Assembly (NCBI GenBank): GCA_951640165.1
Contig: OX621238.1
Coordinates: forward strand, 22,716,001-22,780,000
Source of the DNA: Pseudoips prasinana
Taxonomy: Eukaryota; Arthropoda; Insecta; Lepidoptera; Nolidae
DNA: 64,000 nt
Direction: 5' to 3'
The position numbers and the translations under genes were made by a program. A model generated the notes under the pieces. The model was given only the letters and a program-made list of their open reading frames with translations. It searched no databases and was not told the origin of the DNA. The stretch's first letter is position 1. Every line of letters begins with the position of its first letter. Below, one piece after another: positions 43,345 to 54,128 of the stretch.

Positions 43345-45815
43345 TTTCACATTCATCATCATATCATCATATCAGCCGAAAGACGTCCACTGCTGGACAA
43401 AGGCCTCCCTCAAAGATCTCCACAATTGCCGGTCTTGCGCTATCCGCATCCAGTGTTTTCCAGCGACCCGCACAAGATCATCGGTCCATCTTGTAGGGGG
43501 CCTGCCCATGCTGCGTCTTCCGGTTCGTGGTCGCCACTCGAGAACCTTTCTGCCCCAGCGGCCGTCGGCTCTACGAGCTATGTGCCCTGCCCACTGCCAC
43601 TTCAGCTTGGCAATTCTTAGGGCTATGTCGGTGACTTTGGTTCGCCTGCGGATCTCATCATTTCTGATTCGATCTCGCAGGGAAACTCCAAGCATAGCCC
43701 TTTCCATTGCTCTTTGGGTGACCTTGAGCCGCCTGATAAGGCCCATAGTTAGCGACCACGTCTCTGTTCCGTAAGTCATCACTGGCAACACACACTGGTC
43801 GAAGACTTTCGACTTGAGACACTGCGGTATTTGGGACGAGAAGATATTACGTAGCTTCCCGAACGCTGCCCAGCCGAGTTGGATTCTACGATTGACCTCC
43901 TTCTCGAAGTTGGACCTACCTAGTTGGATGGTCTGTCCTAGGTAAATATAGTTCTCTACAACTTCGAGTGCAGAGTCTCCAACCTTAACTAGAGTGGGTG
44001 CAACATGGATGTTTGACATAATTTTCGTCTTATCCATGTTCATTTTCAGACCCACTTGTTGAGAGACTCTGCTGAGGCCATCGAGCATTGTACCGAGGTC
44101 GTCAAGGGTCTCAGCCATGACTACTATATCGTCGGCAAATCGAAGGTGGGTGATGTACTCGCCATTGACATTGATGCCAAAGCCTTTCCAGTCCAGAAGC
44201 TTGAAGACATCTTCCAATGCAGCGGTGAACAGTTTCGGAGATATAACATCTCCCTGTCTCACACCTCGCTGCAAGTGGATAGGTTTCGAGTTCTGGACCT
44301 GGAGTCGCACTGACATAGTGGCGTTTTCGTACAAACACTTTAACACCTCGATATACCGGTAGTCGATTTGGCACCTTTGGAGAGACCTCAGTACGGCCCA
44401 AGTTTCGATCGAATCGAAGGCTTTCTCATAGTCCACAAACGCTAAGCAAAGTATAACCTGCCGCAGCGTATGTATGTGGTCTATGGTACTAAAGCCTTTA
44501 CGGAAACCGGCTTGTTCGGGAGGCTGGAAGTCGTCAAACCTGCGTGCGAGACGATTCGTAATGACCCTCGAAAACAACTTGTAAACATGGCTCAGCAGTG
44601 TGATGGGTCTGTAATTCTTCAAGAGGGTTTATCGCCCTTTTTGAAGAAGAGCACCACCACAACCCTGTGCCATGCTTTTGGCGTTTGACCTTCTAGTATG
44701 ACGGTGTTAAATAACTTCTGAAGGGCCCGTAGGATTGGTGTACCACCCGCCTTCAGAAGCTCTGCCGTAACTCCATCATCCCCAGGCGCCTTGTTGTTCT
44801 TAAGCTGTTCGAGAGCCATTCTAATCTCGCACAGGCTGACGTCCGGGTTAGTCGTGCTCTGGGATCTGAGGCACAACTATCGACAGGTGACTGGGTTTTC
44901 GCATACAGCTGTCCATAGAACCTCTCGATCTCTCCCAGCAACTCAGGTTTAGACGTGACGATTCTGCCATCCTCAGTCTTCAGCTTCGTCAGTTGGCTCT
45001 GTCCAACAGACAGTTCTCTTGCAAACACTTTAGAGCCTTTGTTCCGCTCAATGGCTTCTTTAATACAATTTGTATTAAATTGGCGCGTGTCGCGAGTCAA
45101 AGACTTTGAGATCTGTCTGTTGAGCTGCCGGTATCTGGTAGCATCATCAGAGGATGTCAGAACCATTTTCCGTCTTTCGTCCATAAGCTGCAGGGTATAG
45201 TCAGAGATCTTTTTGGTTCTGTTTGTACGGTGGGCCTTGAAGACCTTAGACCCAGCCGTATGGACAGCTTCTACGAGCCTGTCATGGTATGAGTCCACTT
45301 CCTCGCAATCTGCTAGGCATTCGAAACGGTTTTGCAGTTCGAGCTGAAAGGGTTCAGGATTTTGGATGTGGATGGGTAAAGGTCGGAGCATAGACTTTAT
45401 CAGTCGGGACCTCTGGAGCTTGACATTTAGGTTCAATGAGCCTCTCACCAGTCTGTGATCGCTCCCGGTTTTAACCATATTGATCACTGAGACGTCATTG
45501 AACACCTGTCTACTCGTCGACAAGATAAAGTCTATCTCGTTTTTTGTTTTACCATCGGGGCTTACCCAGGTCCATTTGCGGTTTTCCGACTTCTTGAAAA
45601 AGGAGTTCATCACAAAGAATCCTTCTCCATGAAGTCGGCCAACATTTGTCCCCGGGGATTCCGGTCTCCAGTTCCAAATTGCCCCACTTTAACAACCCTA
45701 GTCGACACACTCTCGATTTTCACTATGTTGTGTACGAGGGACTTGTGGACTATGAACCCAACACCACCTTGGGAACCACCTTTCACATTGCTCCAAAAGA
45801 AATTTTCAGTTACTA
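43345..45815 (-). mobile_element. RTE-clade non-LTR retrotransposon, 5'-truncated
   Basis: The 3' end carries the (ATG)n-type tail (plus-strand CATCATCATATCATCATATC near 43352-43375). The coding sequence runs from there to about 45815, within the endonuclease. It is the largest RTE copy here. Tails or fragments of the same family are at 2807-3345, 5651-5880, 28606-28715, 41625-41766 and 57148-57250. Confidence 0.9.
43372..45815 (-). pseudogene. RTE endonuclease-reverse transcriptase, decayed
   Basis: The order on the minus strand is a partial APE endonuclease (GGSQGGVGFIVHKSLV; FGTGDRN; then WTWVSPDGKTKNEIDFIL and GSDHRLVRG), a linker, and RT motifs NNKAPGDDGVTAELLKAGG, MKNYRPITLLSHVYKLFSRV, QAGFRKGFSTIDHI, FVDYEKAFDSIE, LQRGVRQGDVISPKLF and LRFADDIVVMAE (FADD). 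The C-terminus ends GRPPTRWTDDL and FVQQWTSFG at stop 43372. Frames change near 45611, 44860 and 44620. An internal deletion removes much of the endonuclease at about 45690. A smaller gap lies before the motif A strand near 44453. The RT domain itself (43372-44622) is open for 416 codons. Confidence 0.9.
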
Positions 45816-46958
45816 AGTAAAAAAAAAATATGATATGTTTTTGGACCATAACTCCTTCAATTTTTATGCTATCACAATTTATAAAAAACCATTGTAAAGG
45901 TAATTAAGAGAGCTACAACATCCTGCAATGCAATATATAGTAAAAAACCTTTTTCTAAAACGGTGAAGGGTTAAAGGGCTTCGGAGAGGCTGTGATTGCG
46001 CTGCCACGCGCACTTTAAACAATCATATCTCCGTCAATTTTTGTTTGACAGAAAAAACAAAATAACCAAATTGTTTGTCAGAAAAATACCTAAATTTTTT
46101 ATTCGTACACTTTTATACGTATCCGTCGTCATTTTTGAGATATTATGAAATAAAAGTGGGGTTTTTAAAAATTTGAAATTTTGTTTTTTATTTAATCGTG
46201 ACTTTTTTGAAAAATATTTGTCCTGAAGCAGCCAAACTGATACTATCTATCAAACTCTTTATAATAAAGTTAATTCTTGGCGGAATACGATTAATTTTAA
46301 TTTTGGTGGAAATGGCACTTATGAAACCCATTGATTTAAAAGAAAAAACATTAGATGCTCCCCTTATTAGCAATACAGCTCACTTATTTTACGTGCAAAA
46401 GACTTTTAATAGTGCTCATTTTAAAGCTTATTTCAAGCACTACAAAACCCTTTTGTATTAGAATGCATAAAATGCATCTGTTCGCCGCTAGATGGCATTG
46501 ACCACATCGATTAAATTTCAGACAAAATAAAAAACGGCTTTGATCTTTAATATCTAGCTTAATATTGCACTTAGAATACTTTATAGAAAACCAAATTGTT
46601 CATTGTTTTACCTGCTACAATTTTTTTCTCTCTAAAATTTTCGATAAAACGTATGTTTTTGGAGATATTTGCAAAAAACCGATGAAAAACGTGAAAAGTA
46701 TTGGATTTATTGAAAAACTTTATAGATAATCATTTGCTTAAAATTAGGACTTCTATCGATATCTGAGGTTATTTTGAAAAAAAAAAAATTCACCTTCGAG
46801 AAGGGGTGGCAACCACCCCCACGGTGGTTGCGGAGTTCAAATCTTTTTCACTTTTGAACTTAAGGGTAAGATGCACCTAATTCCAAAATTTTATGCAATT
46901 CGGTTCACAGTAAAAAAATTCGGAGCAATAATGCTTCAATGACTGCACTACATATAGT

Positions 46959-47812
46959 ACTAGTGGCCCGTCCCAGCTTCGCTAGGGTTGACATTTAGTT
47001 TTCAAACATTTTGGCATAACGTAAACCTCTATCTCGGCAAGCGGCTTGGTAAGTTTCTTAAGTAACTCCGTCAACTGGTTTTAAGTTCTGGAACGATGTT
47101 GGGCCTCATACATGGTGAAGTAGTACCCTGAGGTAAAAACACTCAGGATGAACGCTGTACACTTTTCCCAATGCCGCATAATTTTTTGTACCAGGATTTC
47201 CTACTCTCCTGCACGCCGGCCCCGGCGCTCCGGCGCGTTACGGCGTCGACGTAGCCGCGAATTAATTTTATTTCAATTTTATTAAACTTGTAATATCTTT
47301 CGTATGGAAAGTCCGATTTTCATTAACTAAAAAGTAATTTATAGGTATTTAAACAGCCTTGCTTGAGCATTTATTTAGGTAAGGATTAAGGCAAAGGTAT
47401 AAATAACTTGGTCTGATGTTGGTTGGAATTTCTATTAAATTTACAAAGTGTTAAAAAGCCGTTATTGTGACATAACTACAATAGTTAGACACATGCTATT
47501 GCAAATTTTTTTTTGTAGATATTTATTTGTTCTTTAATATTGTGAAACATTTTTTTTGTTCTATTATCAACAGTTTTCGCAGCGCGTGCGATGAAAGATA
47601 TTTTATAGGCGTTTTTTACACCTTGGCTAACGTTATTGTAGTTTTAGTAGGGATTCTTATTTTTTTCTTGCAATTAAAATAGCCTATATTAATCAGTGAT
47701 AATATAGCATTAAAATGGTGAAAGAATTTTTAAAATCGGTCCAGTACTTTTTGCGCCTATTCGTTACAAACATACATACAAACCTTTCCTCTTTATAATA
47801 TTAGTATAGATT
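46959..47812 (-). mobile_element. Helitron-like element, family H6
   Basis: ACTAGTGGCCCGTCCCAGCT at one end and CTTTATAATATTAGTATAGA at the other. A CpG-rich patch (47215-47265) lies in the middle; no protein is coded. It abuts the inverted-repeat element on the left and the R1-clade LINE on the right. Confidence 0.75.
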
Positions 47813-47815
47813 AAG

Positions 47816-47828
47816 GTTAATAAGTGTT
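47816..47828. repeat. Target-site duplication, left copy
   Basis: GTTAATAAGTGTT, identical to 52860-52872. The pair delimits the R1-clade LINE. Confidence 0.9.
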
Positions 47829-48197
47829 GGGGTACTAGGTCGGAAAACCTCCTCGTGTGTCCGGGACTACTGGTCCCATTCGAATATTTATATTCGGTGG
47901 GAACGGAAGTTTCTGGAACGGTGTACCCTGGGCGTGGGCGCTGGCTTTTTCCTATGCTTACATGGGGAGAAACCATCGTCCATGGCTAATATTCCGACAC
48001 CTCACCCCTCTGTTGTCCCCTCTATACACTGGAGAGAACAGCGGAGGAGCGCAAGCCTAAGCTGCGCCGCACGGTGATGGGCTGAATACCGGAGCGCTTA
48101 ATCCGGTCACGAGCTGCGGCAACCCTTAGCCCCTGAGCAATTACCCGGCGAGGGGGGTACCGGGGGGTAAACCGGTTCAAAGGGTAATAAAACAGAG
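47829..48197 (+). promoter_or_regulatory. 5' UTR and presumed internal promoter of the R1-clade LINE
   Basis: GC-rich leader between the target-site duplication and the ORF1 ATG. LINEs of this clade initiate at their first base, so the promoter should lie here. No specific motif was identified. Confidence 0.5.
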
Positions 48198-50331
48198 ATG
48201 TCTCTTAGATTAACAATACCCCAGGAGGGTACCGGCTCTGCCGGAGAATCCCTCCCGGGTCCTTCGGGACCCGGCTGTCCCACCGTATCTGGGGGGGACA
48301 CTAATAGACATACACCCGCGGAGGTCGCGGATAGGGTGCACACGCCCAGTTTTGTGCACCCTTATACAGTAGGGGAAAATAATATGTCGGCTGGCGTCGA
48401 GAATAATGCCGGGACCGCCACAAGGAGGAGCACCAGGAGAACCGTGAGGTCGTGTACCCGCTCGGCCACTCCTGTACCGGGGACATCCCGAGGCACCGCG
48501 GACTTGGAGAGTGATGGCTCCCTGAGGTCCGCGGTGTCCATGGAGTCCCTGGATAGTCAAGTGGAGACTCCGGGGGAAAAGCGACGGAGCCCCGCCGGGC
48601 ATAGTGGGCGCCAGGTCAAGGCAGCCAAACGGAGCGAGGATGTGGACTTGACCCGGGTCGAAGATCTGGCGGAAGAATTACGCCAGCAGCCGACGGCCGA
48701 CCTGGGCGCAGAGATACACGAGGCGATGGCGACGGTGGAGATGGTGGCGGAAAAATCCCACCGCTTGAAAGGCGATTTTGTCCGCGCTCTGCGACTGGCG
48801 GCCCGTAAAGCTCAGGCGGCCGCCACTGAGCTGCATGGGAGGACTGGCGGGGATAGGCTGGAACTGGAGAACCAGCAGCTTCGTTCCCAGTTGGCCTCCT
48901 TGGAGTCGCGAGTGGCCGCCATGTCAGCCGAACTGGTGGAACTTCGCCGGCGTGAGGTGGGGGCTCTCCCGCCCCAGTCTTCACCATCACGTCCATCGCA
49001 GAATCTGGTGTCTCCGCCAGGATCACCGTCTCAGGCCGTTGCCGCAGCGGATACCGGACAGGCGCCGGTTAGCAGCGCAACCGGCCCCGGCAACACAGAA
49101 GACCAATCCTGGCGCTTCCCCCTTAGCTCCAGCCCGGGAGGATTCAGCCTCGCCAGGTGAGAGGTTTGCGGCCCTTTTGGACCAACGCTTGGTCCAAATG
49201 CGCCGCGACCTGATAGCGGAAATTTTCCCGGAGAGAGCTATCCGCCCACCACTTGCTCGGACCGTAGCGCCACCCACAATGACGCAAGTCGTGGGGGCCG
49301 CGGCGGGAAGAAAACGAGGTGGCCGTCAACGCAGGCGCCGGGCTGCTGCCGTGGATGCAGCTGCTGCTCGGTCCGCGGCGCCGTCAGCCATGACAGGACC
49401 ACCGCCACCCGCTGATGGCACTTGGGCTCAGGTCATTGGCCGAAAGGCCAGAGCCAAGGCTGCCCGGGGAAATCAACAGCCGCCGCATCCAAAGAGGCCG
49501 CCGACGCTTCCGAGACCGCCATCCACAGCAGCGGTGACGGTCAATTTGCCGCCAAACTCGGCCACTACTATGGCCGAGATTATGAAGTTGGCGAGGGCCA
49601 AGGTACAGTTGAAGGACCTTGGTCTGGAGGCGGGCCTTCGCCCTAAGAGAGCCTTGACTGGGGGTCTCATTTTGAGAATCCCTGGTCCGGAGGGCTTCGC
49701 GAAGGCGGAGGCCCTGTCCACTCGGTTAAGGGATGCCTTAGCCGAAACGGGCGCTGTGGTGGCGCACCCTGTGGCGATGGGAGAGCTCCGGGTGCTAGAC
49801 CTTGATGACTCGGTCAACCCCACCGAAGTGGCTGAAGCCTTGGCCACGACGGGTGGATGTGCCGTTGCTGACATAAAGGTCGGCGTAATTCGGTTCTCCC
49901 CGTCCGGTTTGGGTTCAGTGTGGATTCGGTGTCCACTGGTGGCCGCCCGCAAACTAGCGGCTTGTGGGCGTATACTGGTGGGATGGATGTCGGTCCGGGT
50001 GGAAGCCCTTCCACCAAGAGCTCTCCAATGCTACCGCTGCCTGGAGAAGGGGCACGTCAGGGCTCGGTGCACGGGATGTGACCGGAGCGCGTCGTGCTTC
50101 GTCTGTGGCCAACAAAATCACAAGGCGAAAGAATGCACGGCGCGTGCGCCTCACTGTGTTGTGTGTGCCGACCTTGGCAGGCCGGCTGGTCACCGGCTAG
50201 GTAGCGGTAGGTGCACGCCACCAAAGGCTAGGAGCAGAGGAGCTGGACGTCCTGCCACGTCCGCTCCAACAACAACGACGCGGTCTACAGATCCGGGCTC
50301 TGGCCCCGTTGGGGTGTCAATGGAGTTGTAA
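48198..50331 (+). pseudogene. R1-clade ORF1 (Gag-like, three zinc knuckles), one frameshift
   Basis: The nucleic-acid-binding protein of the retrotransposon particle. ATG 48198 opens a Ser/Thr/Pro-rich N-terminus, a basic stretch (GEKRRSPAGHSGRQVKAAKR), then a coiled coil (about 48860-48955; LENQQLRSQLASLESRVAAM). This frame ends at 49160, while the downstream part is open in the +1 frame. The switch therefore lies between about 49000 and 49150. The C-terminal half has the conserved Gag core (VNPTEVAEALATTGGCAVAD, LGSVWIRCPLVAARKLA, VGWMSVRVEALPPRALQCYR) and three CCHC-type knuckles: CYRCLEKGHVRARC, CFVCGQQNHKAKEC and CVVCADLGRPAGHRLGSGRC. Total about 710 residues, a normal length for the clade. 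Confidence 0.9.
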
Positions 50332-52481
50332 AAATTCTTTCCCCCCCAACTTATTTTGCAGGGCAACTTGAACCACTGCATCGCTGCGCAAGCTCTTCTT
50401 GCGCAGACGATTGCCGAACGTACAGTTGCCCTAGCGATAGTGGCGGAGCCTCAGTCCGTTCCCGACCATCCTCGTTGGTTCGGGTCGGATGGGGGCCTCG
50501 TCGCCATATACTGGGCGGGGGGAGAACGCGACCCCCATTGCTCACTTCTGGCTAAGGGGCCCGGATTCGTCGTCGTGGAGTGGGGACCAGCAGTCGTGAC
50601 GACCAGTTTGAGGTGACGGAGGGAGAGATGGACCGAGCAGTACGGCGACTTGCAGCCCGAAACACAGCCCCTGGCCTGGATGGGATACCGGGCAGGGCGT
50701 GGGTGTACGCTCTGGTAGTCTTGGGGGACCGGTTGAGGCAACTTTTCACAAGCTGCCTCCGTACTACCGTGTTCCCTACCTGCTGGAAAGAAGCCAAGCT
50801 TGTGCTGTTGCAAAAGCCGGGCAGGACCGCCGATTCTCCCTCGGCGTTCCGACCAATCCGCTTGCTGGATGAGGCGGGCAAGCTCTTTGAGCGTGTCATT
50901 GCCGCCCGTCTCAGCGAGCATCTGTCACGCGTTGGCCCCGACTTGTCGGACAACCAGTTCGGCTTCCGACAGGGACGTTCGATGCTGGATGCGATTAACC
51001 GCGTCCGAGCCCTGTCGGAACCCGCCGTCCGGGCGGGGGGGGTGGCGTTGGCGGTGAGCTTAGACATCGTCAACGCCTTCAACTCCGTCCCCTGGTGGGC
51101 GATACGGGAGGCACTGGTCCACCATAACGTGCCTCCCTATCTGCGTGGTATAGTCGGGGCATATTTGCGTGACAGGACGATCAAATTCGTCGGTCGGAAC
51201 GGGATTGACGTCCAGAGGGAGCTCTCCTGCGGGGTTCCTCAGGGGTCCGTGTTGGGACCTCTGTTATGGAGCCTCGCCTATGATCCGGTCCTGCGGATTG
51301 GCCTACCTCCCGGAGTGAGCGTCGTCTGCTATGCGGACGACACGCTCGTTATAGTCCGGGAGGTCAGCTTCCAGCGGGCGGTACGGCTCGCCGAACTCGG
51401 TGTTGCATGTGTCGTTGCGGCCATAAGGAGACTGGGCCTTCGGGTAGCGCCTCACAAGACCGAGGCGTTATGGTTCCACGGATTACGCCGTAGGCAGGAA
51501 CCACCCAGTACGTCGATGCGGGTAGGTGACGTAGAGGTCAGGGTGGGGCGGTACATGAAGTACCTGGACCTCACCCTAGACAGTCGATGGGGCTTCGAGG
51601 AGCACTTTGAGCGTCTGGCACCCCGAGTGCGCCGGGTAACCGGCGCGTTACACCGGCTGTTGCCGAACCTCGGGGGTCCACGGGAAGAAGTTCGCCGCCT
51701 CTACGGAGGTGTCGTGCGATCCATGGCTCTTTACGGGGCGCCCGTTTGGTCTGAACGCCTGACGGGCGCCTCACGCTGCAGAGCTATTTTGAACAGCCTG
51801 CAGCGTGTGGTGGCCATACGGATCGCACGAGGATACCGAACGGTATCCTTTGAGGCGGCGACACTCCTGGCGCGCCTCCCGCCGTTTGATCTCCTGGCGG
51901 TAGTCGACGCAACGGTTTACACCGAGATCCGCGTCCGCCGGGAGAGCGGTGAGGCGCCAGAGCAGACGCTCGTTGCCTATAGGCGGGATGCACACCGGCG
52001 CGTACTAACACAGTGGCGCGCACGGCTGGAGTTGCGCCTGAACGCGCGCCAACGTGCCGTCGGTGCTATCCTGCCTCACCTCGAGGCCTGGGTGGGAAGG
52101 AAGGGTGGTTACGTCACCTACAGACTGACTCAGATACTCACCGGACACGGGTGTTTCGGTGAGTATCTGTGCCGGATCGGCCGAGAAGCGACGACACATT
52201 GTCACCATTGCGGGAGCGACCTGGACTCTGCCCAGCATACGCTGGAGGAGTGCCCGGCCTGGGAGGCCGAGAGACGAGTCCTGGTCGCTGAGATCGGACG
52301 GGATCTTTCGCCGCCAGCAGTCGTGTATGCGATGCTGGCTGGCGACTCCACCAAATGGGACGCCGTGGTCTCCTTCTGTGAGGCAGTTTTGCTGCAGAAG
52401 GAGGCCGCCGAACGGGATCCGGAACGAGCCGATCCCGCTCGTAGGCGGAGGAGGCGTCGGGGTGGCGGCGGCAGCCGTTAG
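50332..52481 (+). pseudogene. R1-clade ORF2: endonuclease remnant plus intact RT
   Basis: ORF2 normally encodes an APE endonuclease and RT. Only the first ~80 endonuclease residues remain (GNLNHCIAAQALLAQTIAER, VALAIVAEPQSVP, about 50356-50598); the frame then jumps at about 50599 directly into the region before the RT, so most of the endonuclease is deleted. The RT frame to TAG 52481 is unbroken for over 600 codons: NTAPGLDGIPGRAW, SAFRPIRLLDEAGKLFERVI, NQFGFRQGRSMLDA, SLDIVNAFNSV, CGVPQGSVLGPLLW and VCYADDTLVI (catalytic YADD). A C-terminal zinc motif follows (CHHCGSDLDSAQHTLEEC). TAA 50329-50331 ends ORF1 in the same frame as the ORF2 start; ORF2 probably used ATG 50323. Without the endonuclease this copy could not nick its own targets. 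Confidence 0.9.
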
Positions 52482-52858
52482 CCCAACTCCCCTCGGGGCC
52501 GCGGCGGCAGTGTGAGAAGTGTCCTCTACTGCCGCCACGTACAAGCGGCTCCGGGATGACAGCGATCTGTTCGATCTGTGGCGCAGTCGCTGTGCCGTAC
52601 TGGCAGGAGTCGGCAATAGGGGAGGGCAATCCAAAGGAGCCCTCCCAGGGTACGTGTCCCGACCATCTGGGACATGGCGCAAAAGGGGGGTACCGGAGCA
52701 GCATACCCGCGTTCCCGGGACTCCCCCATCAGGCGCCAAGAGAAGTCCACGGCAGGTAGGTTTAGTCGGTGCAAGTCCGACATACCCACCCGCAGACACT
52801 TTTTGCGGGTGGCATACGAAGGCATTCCTCCTGCCTTATCAAAAAAAAAAAAAAAAAA
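52482..52858 (+). other. 3' UTR and poly(A) of the R1-clade LINE
   Basis: GAAGTCCACGGCAGGTAGG, CCGACATACCCACCCGCAGA, TTTGCGGGTGGCATACGAA, then A18. The hairpin-forming words CCCACCCGCA and TTGCGGGTGG are close together. The same sequence recurs at 53850-54068. Confidence 0.85.
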
Positions 52859-52859
52859 T

Positions 52860-52872
52860 GTTAATAAGTGTT
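52860..52872. repeat. Target-site duplication, right copy
   Basis: GTTAATAAGTGTT immediately after the poly(A), matching 47816-47828. Confidence 0.9.
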
Positions 52873-52902
52873 AGGGGTTTCATATATATACATATATTTC
52901 TA

Positions 52903-53081
52903 TCTTACTCATTAGGCCTCTGAAATGGCTTAACGACTGTTGCCTAATGGCTACAACCGGGACCGATAGCTTGACGTGCCCTCCGAAGCTCCGACGCTCG
53001 GAAATTAATTCACTTTTGCAGTCTTCTATGCACTGACTGCGAGCCTCGTCGATCATTTACGGACCGGTGAGAACATCTGGT
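52903..53081 (-). mobile_element. 5S-derived SINE, copy E, minus strand
   Basis: TTAGGCCTCTGAAATGGCTT, AACGACTGTTGCCTAATGGC, TACAACCGGGACCG and GGACCGGTGAGAACATCT. Both the tail-proximal body and the GGTTAAGCAAC and C-box parts of the head are deleted or altered. Confidence 0.85.
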
Positions 53082-53579
53082 TCTGAGCTTGTTACTTGCA
53101 CTTGTAACTTGACAAAGTGTCAAGAGACTAGCACATATTATATTATAATAACGTGGCACAGTAAAACCTACACCTTTTTACTGTGAAGTAAAGCTTTTGT
53201 GTTTTTACGGTGTTTTTAGGGGCCCAGTGATGTACTCTGAAAAGCACGGGTGTCTAAATAAAGATTAAACTACGGGATCCGGTATTTTTAGACTGCTTTA
53301 GAGATGAATGGATGAATCTATGTACATCTATCTTTTCCCCTTGTGTGAAATAAATAAAATACAATATACCACTGCTGGTAAAGTAAGATCTGGCGCAAAG
53401 TACCTAGTTCTTTCTGTGTTCCTTTGTGTATATTTATTAGTCAGTGGAATTGAATATGTAACGATATGCACTATAAATAGTTAATATCCTAATATAATAT
53501 CCTGGGGACATTATTCACACACGGCCATCTGATCCCAAACTAAGCAGAGCTTATACTATGGAAACCAGATAACTGATAT
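53082..53579. other. Stretch with nothing recognised
   Basis: No feature supported. Confidence 0.5.
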
Positions 53580-53740
53580 ACTACTTATACTATTTTTCTT
53601 TTGTAAATACATACTTATGTATATAGATAATTTACACCCAGACTCAGGACCGACAGATATGTTCATGCACACAAATATCTGTCCCGGGTGGGAATCGAAC
53701 CCAGGACCTGCAGCGTGAAAGGCAGCGTATTTAAGAACCA
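53580..53740 (-). mobile_element. tRNA-derived SINE, family S4, minus strand
   Basis: The complement of TGGGAATCGAACCCAGGACC is the B box. The 3' body TTACACCCAGACTCAGGACC matches the S4 CTGGGTGTAAATTATATA block in reverse. Confidence 0.75.
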
Positions 53741-53849
53741 CCAGCGATTAGTTGCGTAAACATCATCATCATCCTGTTGTTTATCTGTCCATACTCGACA
53801 AACTATGTGATACCATCCTAACTTCGTGATAAGGTATTCAGTGCTGAGT

Positions 53850-54068
53850 CGGCAATAGGGGACGGCAATCCAGAGCCCTCCCAGGGTACGCCGCGTATGC
53901 GAAACATCTGGCACATGGGCACCGGAGCAGCATACCCGCGTTCCAGGGGCTCCTCCCATTAGGCGCCAAGAGAAGTCCACGGCAGGTTAGGAAGTCGGTG
54001 CGAGTCCGGCATACCCACCCGTAGACGCTATTTGCGGGTGGCATGCGTTCCCCTGCTATATCAAAAAG
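53850..54068 (+). mobile_element. R1-clade LINE 3' UTR fragment
   Basis: Collinear with 52605-52845 (GCAATAGGGGACGGCAATCC, CACCGGAGCAGCATACCCGC, GCCAAGAGAAGTCCACGGCA, CCCACCCGTAGACG, TTTGCGGGTGGCATGCG). It ends ATATCAAAAAG. It is a 5'-truncated insertion with some small deletions. Confidence 0.9.
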
Positions 54069-54128
54069 GGTATTCAGTGCTTATAACGAGGGTGTTTGTG
54101 TATTGCGATCATTATAGGCTACTTCTAC

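Larger units (their letters stand above)
42261..46950. mobile_element. Element with ~145-bp terminal inverted repeats, interrupted by an RTE LINE
   Basis: TAGTGCAGTCATTGAAGC at 42261 recurs inverted at 46933-46950. Pairing continues inward through GAATTTTTTTACTGTGAACC, GAAATTTTGGAATTAGG-like, CATCTTACCCTTAA and TTCAAAAGTGAAAA. The sequence inside is AT-rich on both sides. It carries diverged ~110-130-bp tandem phrases at 42500-42840 (AACCCCTTGAAAA, CAACCCCTAAATTG types) and a Cys-rich coding tail at 42958-43147. The RTE copy occupies 43345-45815. It could also be two separate inverted copies of one repeat. Confidence 0.55.
47829..52859 (+). mobile_element. R1-clade non-LTR retrotransposon with complete ends
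   Basis: A ~5.0-kb GC-rich island in AT-rich DNA. The order is a 5' UTR starting GGGGTACTAGG (47829-48197), ORF1 (48198-50331), ORF2 (50332-52481), a 3' UTR (52482-52840) and poly(A) 52841-52858. The perfect 13-bp duplication shows a single, recent insertion. Because the 5' end precedes the ORF1 ATG by 369 bp, this is probably full length apart from an internal endonuclease deletion. It does not sit in 28S rDNA, unlike R1 itself. Confidence 0.93.

Noticed and set aside
46198..46461. 87-codon hydrophobic frame
   Set aside because: Lies in AT-rich non-coding DNA of the inverted-repeat element; composition is explained by base bias.
48210..52800. Long antisense frames in the R1-clade element
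   Set aside because: High GC lowers stop frequency on both strands; the antisense products have no domain, whereas the sense frames carry Gag and RT motifs.
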